This document shows, piece after piece, positions 7,251 through 15,293 of a stretch of 64,000 nt of DNA. Positions within the stretch are counted from its first letter, which is position 1. Each line of letters begins with the position of its first letter. The notes under the pieces are model-generated. The model saw only the letters and a list, made by a program, of their open reading frames with translations. It did not search any database and was not told the origin of the DNA. The translations under genes and the position numbers were made by a program. The stretch is from Nocardia vinacea NBRC 16497 (GTDB lineage Bacteria; Actinomycetota; Actinomycetes; Mycobacteriales; Mycobacteriaceae). The stretch covers positions 18,957 through 82,956 of the forward strand of contig NZ_BAGN01000424.1 in the NCBI RefSeq assembly GCF_000308835.1. Direction: 5' to 3'.

Positions 7251-8316
7251 CGAGCATCACCTTGATGGCGTTGTCTCGTCGTTCTGCATAGGTGTCGAAA
7301 GCCTCGGCGATGTTCTCGAGCGGGAAATGATGTGTCACCAGGTCAGCGGTGTGCAGTCGGCCGTGGGATGCCAGCGACAGGGCCCTGGCTACCGAGCCGG
7401 CGCCTTCGCCGCGGACGGTGTGGATCGATATTCCATTCATGACAGCGTGGTTGAGGTCAGCCGATACCGGCTGTTCGAAGAACCCGGCCAAAACGACCTT
7501 GCCGGAGCGCTTGGCCATGTGGATCGCGTCGTCGACCGCGCTCGCAGCGCCCGAGCATTCGACTACGACATCGGCGCCGCGGCCACCGGTGACATCCCGG
7601 ACCGCGGCGACGGCATCTTCGTCGCGGACGTTGAACAGATGATCGGCCCCGAACTGCTTACCGATTTCCAGCCGATCAGGGCGGGTACCGGCGAGCGTCA
7701 CAAGATCCGCCCCTAGTTGCCGGGCTACCTGCACTGCCAACAACCCGATGGGGCCGGGACCGATCACCGCGACAGTGGCGCCGACCAGCAGCGAATCGAG
7801 CACGTCGTAAGCGTGCATCACGGTGCCCGCCGTGGTCAGCATGACCGCCGAGTCGAAGTCGATGGCATCGGGCAGCCGATACAGCGTCGAGACGTGGTTG
7901 ACGACATATTCGGCGAAGCCGCCGTTGACCGTCATGCCCAGGGTGCGATGGCCCTTGGCAGGGTTGCCGTAGTTCAAGCAGTCCGTATAGGAGCCGGACA
8001 GACAGTTGACGCAGCGCATGCAACCCCGATGTGCCTCCGTGACAACACGATCGCCGACGGCGAATTCGTCGACGGCACTGCCGACCGCTGCCACGACGCC
8101 GGCGTATTCGTGGCCGGGAACGAATGTGCCCGGCGCGGGTCCCGCGCCACCGAAGAAGCGTCGGCTGCGGACCTTGAGGTCGGTGCCGCACAACGACGCT
8201 CGGTGCACCCGTACGAGAACGTCTTCCGGCCCCGGCCGGGGCACCGGCAAAGTTGTGGTCCCGATAATTCCCGGCTCGCCGATTACGGCCGCGAGCATCG
8301 TATCCGGAATGGACAC
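7237..8316 (-). CDS. Zinc-dependent alcohol dehydrogenase, cluster A
   Basis: A 359-residue medium-chain dehydrogenase of the threonine/sorbitol dehydrogenase type. GHEYAGVVAAVG holds a catalytic-zinc ligand region, GCMRCVNCLSGSYTDC the structural-zinc cysteines, and VIGPGPIGLLAVQVA (~residues 170-185) the NAD(P) site. It would oxidise a secondary alcohol or reduce a ketone. The start is a GTG at 8316 with AAAGGCGG upstream. It is first in a two-gene minus-strand unit with DUF3500 and divergent from the SDR gene, across a region with inverted repeats that may be LysR sites. Confidence 0.9.
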   Translation of the reverse strand: MSIPDTMLAAVIGEPGIIGTTTLPVPRPGPEDVLVRVHRASLCGTDLKVRSRRFFGGAGPAPGTFVPGHEYAGVVAAVGSAVDEFAVGDRVVTEAHRGCMRCVNCLSGSYTDCLNYGNPAKGHRTLGMTVNGGFAEYVVNHVSTLYRLPDAIDFDSAVMLTTAGTVMHAYDVLDSLLVGATVAVIGPGPIGLLAVQVARQLGADLVTLAGTRPDRLEIGKQFGADHLFNVRDEDAVAAVRDVTGGRGADVVVECSGAASAVDDAIHMAKRSGKVVLAGFFEQPVSADLNHAVMNGISIHTVRGEGAGSVARALSLASHGRLHTADLVTHHFPLENIAEAFDTYAERRDNAIKVMLDVVE

Positions 8317-8451
8317 AACACCGCCTTTCGTTTGGCTATTGATGAATTATCAGGAGGCTACGTGAAGGAAAACACTATTTCCAAGTGCTGTTTCAGGTCG
8401 ATCGCGGAGATTTTCTCGCGGTCAATGTGCTGACCAGCGTGTATAAGTCTT

Positions 8452-8483
8452 CCCTATAGGGGGCCTAAATTATTCCTATTAGG
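8452..8483. promoter_or_regulatory. Inverted repeats in the ADH-A/SDR divergent region (possible LysR site)
   Basis: CCCTATAGGG at 8452-8461 is a perfect 10-bp palindrome. CCTAA at 8464-8468 and TTAGG at 8479-8483 form a second, spaced by 10 bp. A related motif, ATAGG/CCTAT, precedes the cluster B dehydrogenase at 56085-56099. Spaced inverted repeats in a divergent promoter fit a LysR target, and a LysR gene closes each cluster. The rest of 8317-8583 holds no gene that I can see. Confidence 0.4.
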
Positions 8484-8583
8484 TGCTTTCATTCTTGTGA
8501 TGTACGGTTTCGAACATATGTGAATACCGGATTCATGGAAAAGTCTGGATAGTCATTCGGGGCCTGCGGTCGAGGAGTCAACG

Positions 8584-9369
8584 TTGAAACTTGGGATTGG
8601 CGGCAGAACAGCACTGGTTCTGGGCGGAGGCGGCGGCCTCGGAGGTGCGATCGCGGAAAGACTCGCGGCCGAGGGTGCCAACGCGGTCGTCGCGGATATC
8701 CATCCCGCAGCCGCCGAAGCGCGCCGCGACGCGATCGTTGCCGCCGGTGGCCGGGCCATCGCGCTTGGCTGGGATATCGCTGACCTCGATGTCATCGAAG
8801 ACAATGCCGCCGCGATCGAGCAGAGCTTCGGTCCGGTCGACATCTTGGTGAACAACACCGGTGGGCCCGCGCCCGCACCGGTCCTCGGCCAGCCCCCTGT
8901 GCTGTGGCTCGACAATTTCCGTTCCATGGTGCTGTCGGTGATCGCGATCAGTGACCGACTCGTCCCCGGAATGCAGGCCCGGGGGTGGGGGCGCGTCATC
9001 ACCAGCACCAGCTCAGGGGTCCTGGCCCCGATTCCCAACCTCGGCATGTCCAACAGCCTTCGTGCCACATTGGTCGGTTGGTCCAAGACGCTGGCCCGTG
9101 AGGTGGCCGCGGACGGGGTCACCTGCAACGTCGTCGTGCCGGGACGCATCGGCACCCAGCGCGTCGAGCGTCTCGACCAGATCAAGGCCGAGGCGCAAGG
9201 CAGAACCGTCGAACAGATCGCCGCCGACAGTGCGGCCACCATCCCGATCGGCCGCTACGGCGACCCGTATGAGTACGCGTCGACCGTGGCGTTCCTGGCG
9301 AGCGACACAGCGTCCTACATCACCGGTTCGGTGGTGCGCGTCGATGGCGGGCTCATTCCCAGTCTCTGA
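8584..9369 (+). CDS. SDR family protein with atypical active site
   Basis: A 261-residue short-chain dehydrogenase/reductase fold. The nucleotide-binding loop is LVLGGGGGLGGAIA (~residues 11-24), DI follows at the adenine site and VDILVNNTGG is the NNxG motif. Where classical SDRs have Tyr-x3-Lys after the catalytic serine, this protein has TSSGVLAPIPNLGMSNSLRA, with no Tyr and no Lys at the expected places. It belongs to a divergent SDR subgroup and may be a non-standard oxidoreductase, a dehydratase or a binding protein. The start is TTG at 8584 with GAGGAG 7 bases upstream. It is followed 34 bp later by the DapA-family gene. Confidence 0.85.
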   Translation: MKLGIGGRTALVLGGGGGLGGAIAERLAAEGANAVVADIHPAAAEARRDAIVAAGGRAIALGWDIADLDVIEDNAAAIEQSFGPVDILVNNTGGPAPAPVLGQPPVLWLDNFRSMVLSVIAISDRLVPGMQARGWGRVITSTSSGVLAPIPNLGMSNSLRATLVGWSKTLAREVAADGVTCNVVVPGRIGTQRVERLDQIKAEAQGRTVEQIAADSAATIPIGRYGDPYEYASTVAFLASDTASYITGSVVRVDGGLIPSL

Positions 9370-9403
9370 TCCCGAAAACACTACAGCCACAAGGACTTCA
9401 GCC

Positions 9404-10339
9404 ATGGCCCTGCTCACTCGCGAGGCAAAGGGCGTCTTCGCCATTTCGCCCACACCCTTCAACGAGGATGGCGCGGTGGACTTCGACTCATTACGCCGAC
9501 TCGTCGATTTCTACGAATCCGTCAGTGTCACCGGGATTACCCTGCTCGGCCAGATGGGCGAGGCACCGAAACTGTCCCACGACGAAGCAACACGAATCGT
9601 GAGCCAAGTGCTGCAGTGGACCCGGCTGCCGGTGGTCGTCGGAGTGTCCGCCCCCGGTTACGCGGCAATGCGCGAACTCACCTCCGATGTCATGGCGGCC
9701 GGGGCAGCGGGTGTCATGGTCGCACCGCCCAACACATTGCGTACCGACGACCAGATCGTCGGTTATTACGAGGGTGTCGCGGCCGCGCTCGGCGGCTCGG
9801 TCCCCCTTGTCTTGCAGGATTACCCGTTGTCGTTCTCGGTTGTCATGAGTCCCAAGGTCGTCGCACGCATCGCCCGCGCCGTCCCCAGCTGTGTCATGTT
9901 GAAGCATGAGGACTGGCCCGGGCTGGAGAAGATCACCGCATTGCGCGACTTCGAAGCCGCCGGTGAAATGCCCCGTCTTTCGATTCTGTGCGGTAACGGT
10001 GGTCTCTTCCTCGATTTCGAGGTCGAGCGCGGGGCCGACGGCGCCATGACCGGATATTGTTTTCCGGAAATGTTGGTCGATGTGATCGGTCATGGCGCTG
10101 CGGGCCGCCTCGATGAAGCCCATGACATCTTCGACGCACACCTGCCGCTGTTGCGGTACGAACAACAACCGGGTATCGGACTGGCCGTACGCAAGTACGT
10201 CATGAAGCGGCGCGGACTGCTCGCCTCCGATGCGCAACGCGCGCCACGCGGCATGCTGTCGAGCCGAGCGCGGTCCGAAATAGACTATCTGCTCGCCCGC
10301 CTCGGTCACCGGGACAGCCGACTGAAACTGGTTGAATGA
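9404..10339 (+). CDS. DapA/NAL-family aldolase or lyase
   Basis: A 311-residue TIM-barrel enzyme of the dihydrodipicolinate synthase/N-acetylneuraminate lyase family. The Schiff-base lysine is in CVMLKHEDWPG and the proton-relay tyrosine in LVLQDYPLSFS. The usual GTTGE loop reads LLGQMGEAPKLS, which argues against lysine biosynthesis and for a catabolic aldolase or hydratase-aldolase acting on a 2-oxo acid. In the catabolic context it may cleave a hydroxylated 2-oxo acid to pyruvate and an aldehyde; this is inferred. Cluster B has an unrelated HpaI-family aldolase at the matching position. Confidence 0.85.
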   Translation: MALLTREAKGVFAISPTPFNEDGAVDFDSLRRLVDFYESVSVTGITLLGQMGEAPKLSHDEATRIVSQVLQWTRLPVVVGVSAPGYAAMRELTSDVMAAGAAGVMVAPPNTLRTDDQIVGYYEGVAAALGGSVPLVLQDYPLSFSVVMSPKVVARIARAVPSCVMLKHEDWPGLEKITALRDFEAAGEMPRLSILCGNGGLFLDFEVERGADGAMTGYCFPEMLVDVIGHGAAGRLDEAHDIFDAHLPLLRYEQQPGIGLAVRKYVMKRRGLLASDAQRAPRGMLSSRARSEIDYLLARLGHRDSRLKLVE

Positions 10340-10386
10340 TTTTCAGGTACGTTTGCAATGGCGGTAGACAGCGGTAATTTCGACTG

Positions 10387-11292
10387 ATGCGACTGCGTCA
10401 ACTCGAGTATTTTCTCGCCGTCTGGGAAAGCGGGTCTTTCAGCGCCGCCGCCGCACGGCTATATGTCTCGCAGCCGTCACTGTCCCAGCAGATACGTTTG
10501 CTGGAGAAAGAACTAGGCGCGGTATTGCTCGAACGCGGGCGGCACGGTCTTGCCCTCACTCCCGCGGGTCGCGTATTCCTGCCCCAGGCCCAGCGTGTGC
10601 TGCGGGCTACCGAGGAAGCAGCGGAAGCGGTCCAGCAGGTGGTCGAGGGGCGAAGCGGTGACGTGCACGTGCTCACCGTGCGGTCGGTCGCCTCCGGAAT
10701 ACTGCCCCCGAGCGCGGTACGGTGGCACGCGCTGTTTCCGACCGCTGTCCTTCGGGTGCACGACTTCTCACATCGCCGTGCCCTCGAGGACGCCGTTCGC
10801 AGCGGACAGGGTGATATCGCGGTCGGCCCGCGGCCCGACCCGTGGGACGGACCGGTCGTATCACTCGGTTACGAGGAGATGGTGCTGGTCGGACCGGCGA
10901 GACGAGACGCGGGTTCCTCGGTGGGACCGGAGGAACTCGCCGCGGCCGATTGGATCCTTTACGAGCCCGAGCAGGGCATGAGTGAAATCGCAGACCGGAT
11001 AGCCACCAGCCTCGGATTCACCCCTCGTGCCGTGGCTCGTACCGGGCAGGTGACCGCAGCCCTGCTGTTCGCGATGGAAGGCCTCGGTGTAGCCCTTGTG
11101 CCCAACAATGTCGTGCCCGGCGGCTGGATACAGCACACCAGACGGATCGGCCCCGGGGCCTACCGCGAGATCGTCGCCTACAGCCGCAGCGCGCCGACCC
11201 AACTGGCACAACGCTATCGAGACCTACTCGTCACCCTCGAGCTTCCGCTCACAGGCGCGGGGGACCTTCCGGCAGGGGCGCTGCGCTGTTAG
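10387..11292 (+). CDS. LysR family regulator, cluster A
   Basis: A 301-residue LysR-type regulator: winged helix at residues 1-60 (MRLRQLEYFLAVWESGSFSA, then SQPSLSQQIRLLE) and a substrate-binding effector domain from ~90. It is 47 bp after the aldolase gene on the same strand, an unusual place for a LysR gene unless cotranscribed. A probable target is the ADH/SDR divergent promoter. A near-identical but broken copy of its last third lies at 50560-50859. Confidence 0.9.
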   Translation: MRLRQLEYFLAVWESGSFSAAAARLYVSQPSLSQQIRLLEKELGAVLLERGRHGLALTPAGRVFLPQAQRVLRATEEAAEAVQQVVEGRSGDVHVLTVRSVASGILPPSAVRWHALFPTAVLRVHDFSHRRALEDAVRSGQGDIAVGPRPDPWDGPVVSLGYEEMVLVGPARRDAGSSVGPEELAAADWILYEPEQGMSEIADRIATSLGFTPRAVARTGQVTAALLFAMEGLGVALVPNNVVPGGWIQHTRRIGPGAYREIVAYSRSAPTQLAQRYRDLLVTLELPLTGAGDLPAGALRC

Positions 11293-11306
11293 CGCCCCCA
11301 GCCCAG

Positions 11307-11523
11307 TCAATTGGAGGTACGTAGGGTGGTGCTTTCGGCCCCTTGGTGGGCGAGGATGAGACGGCCTCGGATCGCGAGGTCGAGCTTGGGGCGGACCATG
11401 TCGAGTGGAGCCGCGAAGCCATAGGCGGACAGGTCGATCCGCGCGGTCGTCGCGGCGGCGATGTCGACATCACGAAACGTGAGTTCGACGCCTTCGTCGT
11501 CATGGGTCAACCCGGTGAGCCGG
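11307..11523 (-). pseudogene. Collapsed remnant of a monooxygenase-YceI fusion gene
   Basis: The minus strand carries about 20 codons matching the middle of the cluster B flavoprotein domain (LTFRDVD block) joined in frame to the last ~45 codons of its YceI domain (RIDLSAYGFAAPLDMVRPKL). Everything between, about 470 codons, is deleted, as is the amino terminus. The DNA is very close to 50887-51025 and to 52594-52643. This shows that the fusion existed before the two clusters separated. Confidence 0.8.
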
Positions 11524-11566
11524 TACCTTCCCGGTCGACAAGCGAACCGACGACTCCGGTCACAGC

Positions 11567-13333
11567 TCACGCGCGCAGTCGGTATCGCGCCATCATGCAT
11601 TCGTCCTCGTGGTCGATGAGGTGGCAATGCCAGACGTAGCCCTGCATCATCATGTGGTCGCCGGTGTGGAACATCGCGTCGGGATCGAAGCCCAGCTCGT
11701 CGGCGGTGGGGAAGGTGATCGATACTCGCGTGACCATGCCGGCCGGGCAGGTGACGGTATCTTTGGCGCCGGTTTCCCACGGATGCGGCGGTTCGGGGGC
11801 GCCGTTGAGGAATCGGTCCGGCTCTGGCGCCCAGAACGTGCCTATCGGAGGCGCCGGATTCGCCGCGAGATATCCGAGGGCATCGAGTGGTTGACGATCG
11901 AGGATGCGCATGTGAACCAGGTGCAGGTGCATGGGATGGGAGTCGGCGGAGACGTTGACGAATTCCCAGATTTCGGTGCTGCCCTGCCGTGGTTCGGGTA
12001 TCGGATCGTCGTGGTAGCACAGGTTGTTCATGACGTTGGTGAACGGTGGCCACGTCGTCACCGGCCGCTGGCTGAGGGTAACGATGCGGCGCCGGTTCGC
12101 GGTGCGCACGGGTGGCAGAGCGGGGGACTGTTTCCGCCCGCCTCGCAGTGTGACCGGCGGTGCGGCGGTGAAGCCTGTGGTTCCGATACCGATGAACCGC
12201 ATAAGACTGCTGATGGTCTGGGCGCCAATGATTTCGGCTTCGCCCCGTGGATACTCGTAAGTGTTCATCAACTCGACGGTGTCGCCTGCGCCGAGACCGG
12301 TGAAGTCGGCGACGATGTCGAGCCGTTCGCCGGGCGCGATCGCTGCTTCGTCGATGTACGCGGGTTCATCGAGCAGACCGCTGTCATTGCCGATGACCCA
12401 GAACCGGGTCCGGTTGGAGAACGAGACCCGATACTCGCGATAGTTGGAGGCGTTCAGTACCCGGAACCGGTACATGCCGCGCGCCACCGACAAACGGGGA
12501 TGGACCACACCGTTGACTGTGATCAGGTCGCCGAACATGCCGCCTTCCCAGCGGCCCTCTTGAATCCAGCGCACGGTCTTGAAGCGCAGTGAGCCGTCCT
12601 CGTTGAAACGGCGGTCGGCGATCGCCAGCGGTATTTCGAACTCGCCGCTGGGCAGTCCGAGGGTGTTGGCGGCGGTCCCGGTGTCGTACTCGTCGCGCAG
12701 CAGATAGAAGGCGGCCAGGCCTGCTACCACGTTCAGGCGGGTGATGCCCATTGCGTGGTCGTGGTACCAGAGAGTGGCGGCGTCTTGGCGATTGTGGTGG
12801 CGGTAGATTTTCGTTTCGCCGGGGCGGAAGGTGTCTTCGGGGTGACCGTCCATGTCCGGCGGGGTGACCGCACCATGCAGGTGCACCGCGACGCGGGGGG
12901 CGCCGCGGTCCTGGTCGGTGGTTCCGTCCAGCGCGGTGTCGACCTCGCTTGCGAACAGATGTGCGCCGAGGGTATTGGTGAAGGTCAGCTCGATCGCCTC
13001 GCCGACCTGCGCTTCGACAGTAGGTCCGAGGTAGGGGGCATTGCCGTACGACCAGGTCGGGGCGACACCGAGATCGCGGTGAAAGCGGTGGGTGCTGGCG
13101 CCGACAGTCAGGGTCTGGTTTCCGCGCACGACAGCTGGGACGGGCAACTCGTCGACGAACGGCTCTACCCTGGGTGAGGGCGGCGCGTCGACGTCGACTG
13201 TTGGTTCCGGTTGCGGGACAAGAGGATCCGCCCCTGAGCCCGCTGCGCGGGTCGCCATCCATCCGCCGGCCGCCGCTGCGGCTGTCGCGGCCAAAAAACG
13301 TCGACGTCCCAGGTGGTAGCGCTGGCTGGTCAC
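11567..13333 (-). CDS. Tat-exported multicopper oxidase
   Basis: A 588-residue multicopper oxidase of the CotA/phenoxazinone-synthase type. The signal begins GRRRFLAATAAAAAGG, a twin-arginine motif, so it is exported folded. Copper ligands are visible in VAVHLHGA, LWYHDHAMG, HPMHLHLVH and the terminal HCHLIDHED, giving type 1, 2 and 3 sites. Such enzymes oxidise phenols, aminophenols or metals with oxygen. The GTG start at 13333 overlaps the stop of a 57-codon ORF that begins at a palindromic operator, which puts this oxidase in the same regulon as the hydrolase operons. Confidence 0.92.
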   Translation of the reverse strand: MTSQRYHLGRRRFLAATAAAAAGGWMATRAAGSGADPLVPQPEPTVDVDAPPSPRVEPFVDELPVPAVVRGNQTLTVGASTHRFHRDLGVAPTWSYGNAPYLGPTVEAQVGEAIELTFTNTLGAHLFASEVDTALDGTTDQDRGAPRVAVHLHGAVTPPDMDGHPEDTFRPGETKIYRHHNRQDAATLWYHDHAMGITRLNVVAGLAAFYLLRDEYDTGTAANTLGLPSGEFEIPLAIADRRFNEDGSLRFKTVRWIQEGRWEGGMFGDLITVNGVVHPRLSVARGMYRFRVLNASNYREYRVSFSNRTRFWVIGNDSGLLDEPAYIDEAAIAPGERLDIVADFTGLGAGDTVELMNTYEYPRGEAEIIGAQTISSLMRFIGIGTTGFTAAPPVTLRGGRKQSPALPPVRTANRRRIVTLSQRPVTTWPPFTNVMNNLCYHDDPIPEPRQGSTEIWEFVNVSADSHPMHLHLVHMRILDRQPLDALGYLAANPAPPIGTFWAPEPDRFLNGAPEPPHPWETGAKDTVTCPAGMVTRVSITFPTADELGFDPDAMFHTGDHMMMQGYVWHCHLIDHEDECMMARYRLRA

Positions 13334-13503
13334 GAAGTCTCCTCGGTGCGGTGGTGAGCGGCACGGTTGGGCGCCGCGGGACCGGCGACGAGAAACGCGG
13401 GCCGGACGAACCGCGACCGGGCGGCGCGGGGAATGAGCACGCAGGGCGAGCTGGCTTCTCGAACTCGAGCCACGCCGGGGCCCCGGGACTGTGCGCTGAC
13501 CAT
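13330..13503 (-). CDS. Possible leader ORF coupled to the multicopper oxidase (57 aa)
   Basis: An ATG at 13503, one base after the operator, opens 57 codons. Its TGA overlaps the GTG of the oxidase (GTGA). The product is arginine-rich and has no recognisable domain, so the value may lie in translation itself: a leaderless start delivering ribosomes to a gene without a good binding site. A similar 17-codon ORF precedes the amidohydrolase at 54418. High GC makes open frames common, so this remains tentative. Confidence 0.4.
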   Translation of the reverse strand: MVSAQSRGPGVARVREASSPCVLIPRAARSRFVRPAFLVAGPAAPNRAAHHRTEETS

Positions 13504-13544
13504 AATAAGGGTCACAGTGTGACCGTTATCATGGTCGGTGTCAA
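13501..13544 (-). promoter_or_regulatory. Multicopper oxidase promoter and palindromic operator
   Basis: Reading the minus strand, a perfect TTGACA (13544-13539) is followed after 9 bp by the palindrome at 13529-13505 (ATAACGG, ACACTGT, CCCTTAT), then one base, then ATG. The geometry matches the TetR1 and hydrolase promoters. This is the best -35 hexamer of the set. The 13334-13735 gap otherwise holds only the leader ORF and the hairpin at 13662. Confidence 0.75.
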
Positions 13545-13661
13545 ACCGGGTGCACCCCGGACGTTCGGGGAAGAAGGGGCCGCTGGTCTGAGCTGCGACG
13601 GCGCGGACATGGTGCATGCGAGGTGCGGGAGTATGCCGCGGCGGACCTCGAGTGCAGAATT

Positions 13662-13698
13662 GGGGACCGAATCCGTTGCCTTATCGGATTCGGTCCCC
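13662..13698. terminator. Strong hairpin after the acyltransferase gene
   Basis: GGGGACCGAATCCG (13662-13675) and CGGATTCGGTCCCC (13685-13698) form a perfect 14-bp stem with a 9-base loop. It stands 38 bp beyond the stop of the minus-strand acyltransferase and is best read as its terminator. Confidence 0.75.
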
Positions 13699-13735
13699 AT
13701 CTCCGTTGTCTACGGACTCATGGCCGTCGAATATT

Positions 13736-15145
13736 TCACGTGACGGGTTCGGACCGGGGAGTTGTGAGGGGTACCGGATTTGCCGTCGATGAAGGTGTGG
13801 ATGACATGGTGGCCGCTGAACTCGCTACGGTTTCTTTCGCTGATTCGTCGACTTCTTTTGCGGTATCGGGCGGCGGGGTTGCCTTGGTCTTCTTGCGTGC
13901 CCACCGGCGCATGATCGGCTTGTCCACCAGGTGGTAGAGCGCGGCGGCCAGTGGTAGCTGAATGACGAATGTCAATGCGGTGATGAACAGATAGCCGTGG
14001 AAACCCCAGCTGTGCCCGGCGATGAGGTGGCGCTGCAGGAACAGCTGGACGGGATATCCCACCATGTAGAACGCGAAAGATACGTCGCCCAACCACACTC
14101 CGAGCCTGCTGCTGTAAATCCCTTTGATGCCGCGGAGATCGCGCACCGCATAGGTCGCGATGAGTGCGGCGAGGGGCAGCATCATCACTATGGAGGTCTT
14201 GAACGCCATCGGCACGTAATAGGTCAGGGCGTAGGCCCCGGCGCAGGCGACCAGCGGCCAGGCGAGGTTGGTGTTGCGCCACATTCCCGATTTCACCAGG
14301 CGGCAGAACAAGACGCCGACAAAGAATTCCAGCAGGCGGGTGGGCGGGAATTGGTAGGACAGCCATGCGCTGGTCGGCATCGTAAATGTTCCTGAACTAC
14401 CGCCCGACCCGGGCATGTCGGGGGACATGGGCATACCAGGGGGCGCGGACATGGCGGCCGAATAGTCATAGCCCGACCAGGTTATATCCGGCGATTTCTG
14501 CAGGGGTGGATACATCGACGCCATGCTCGAAAGGTCGAAGGCGGGATAGGCGAAGTAGATTACCAGGTGTATCGCCAGCAGGATTCCGGAGAGGATTCCG
14601 ATGGTCCACCAGATCGCTCGCCCGCGGATTCGGTTGACGAGTGGCACCAGGAATGGGAAGAGGAAGTAGAACAGCATTTCGGAGCAGAGGCTCCACGACG
14701 GACTGTTCAATTCCGCACTGGTGCCCCAATCCTGCGACCAGGTATGGATCAGCAGGAAGTTCGGGATCTGACCGGCCAGTTCGGCGAGTGGGAAACCGAG
14801 CAGGACCACTACGATGAGGGCAGTGATCAGATGCGACGGAAAGATTTTGAATACCCGTCGCCGAAGAAATGCGCGGATGGTGTCCTTGGCGCTGTCGTAC
14901 GACCAGTCGATGATGAATCCCGACAACAGGAAGAAGAATGCGACGCCGGTTGCGCCGAGTTGCAGCGGGATGACGTCCGACAGCTTTTTCGAGGCGTCCG
15001 AGGCCGAGAACGGATATATTTGGACCAGGAATCCCGAGTGCAAGAGAAATACCGCGAAGGCGGCAATAAATCTCAACCCGGTAAGGGAAGGTAGCGCGGG
15101 TAAACGGCCTTTCGTGGAAGCTATTTCCACAGCGGGTGCAGACAT
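13736..15145 (-). CDS. Membrane acyltransferase, OafA/YrhL family
   Basis: A 469-residue polytopic acyltransferase-3 protein. LTGLRFIAAFAVFLLHSG (~residues 21-38) contains the usual Arg and the active-site His of the first helix. FFFLLSGFIIDWSY, then FLRRRVFKIFPSHL and SPSWSLCSEMLFYFLFPFL are other family blocks. About ten membrane helices follow. These enzymes O-acylate sugars, lipids or natural products. The carboxyl tail beyond ~residue 420 is charged and low-complexity. It is a single-gene unit with a hairpin downstream; nothing visible links it to the catabolic clusters. Confidence 0.88.
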   Translation of the reverse strand: MSAPAVEIASTKGRLPALPSLTGLRFIAAFAVFLLHSGFLVQIYPFSASDASKKLSDVIPLQLGATGVAFFFLLSGFIIDWSYDSAKDTIRAFLRRRVFKIFPSHLITALIVVVLLGFPLAELAGQIPNFLLIHTWSQDWGTSAELNSPSWSLCSEMLFYFLFPFLVPLVNRIRGRAIWWTIGILSGILLAIHLVIYFAYPAFDLSSMASMYPPLQKSPDITWSGYDYSAAMSAPPGMPMSPDMPGSGGSSGTFTMPTSAWLSYQFPPTRLLEFFVGVLFCRLVKSGMWRNTNLAWPLVACAGAYALTYYVPMAFKTSIVMMLPLAALIATYAVRDLRGIKGIYSSRLGVWLGDVSFAFYMVGYPVQLFLQRHLIAGHSWGFHGYLFITALTFVIQLPLAAALYHLVDKPIMRRWARKKTKATPPPDTAKEVDESAKETVASSAATMSSTPSSTANPVPLTTPRSEPVT

Positions 15146-15250
15146 GGAAAGGTAACCACCTCTCGGGCGGGAATGAAGTCGGTGAAATGTGGTGACACGT
15201 CGATTCGCCGTTGAGTGAAGTCCGGCTCGGTGTCCGTTCCCAGCCTAAGT

Positions 15251-15276
15251 CAAACTTGCATACCTCGGCAAGTTTG
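15251..15276. promoter_or_regulatory. Inverted repeat upstream of the acyltransferase
   Basis: CAAACTTGC (15251-15259) and GCAAGTTTG (15268-15276) form a perfect 9-bp inverted repeat with an 8-bp spacer. It lies 106 bp before the acyltransferase start and 18 bp after the TetR3 stop (both on the minus strand). It could be an operator for the acyltransferase or a terminator for TetR3; AT-rich arms favour an operator. Confidence 0.45.
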
Positions 15277-15293
15277 CACAACCTGGCAGAATT

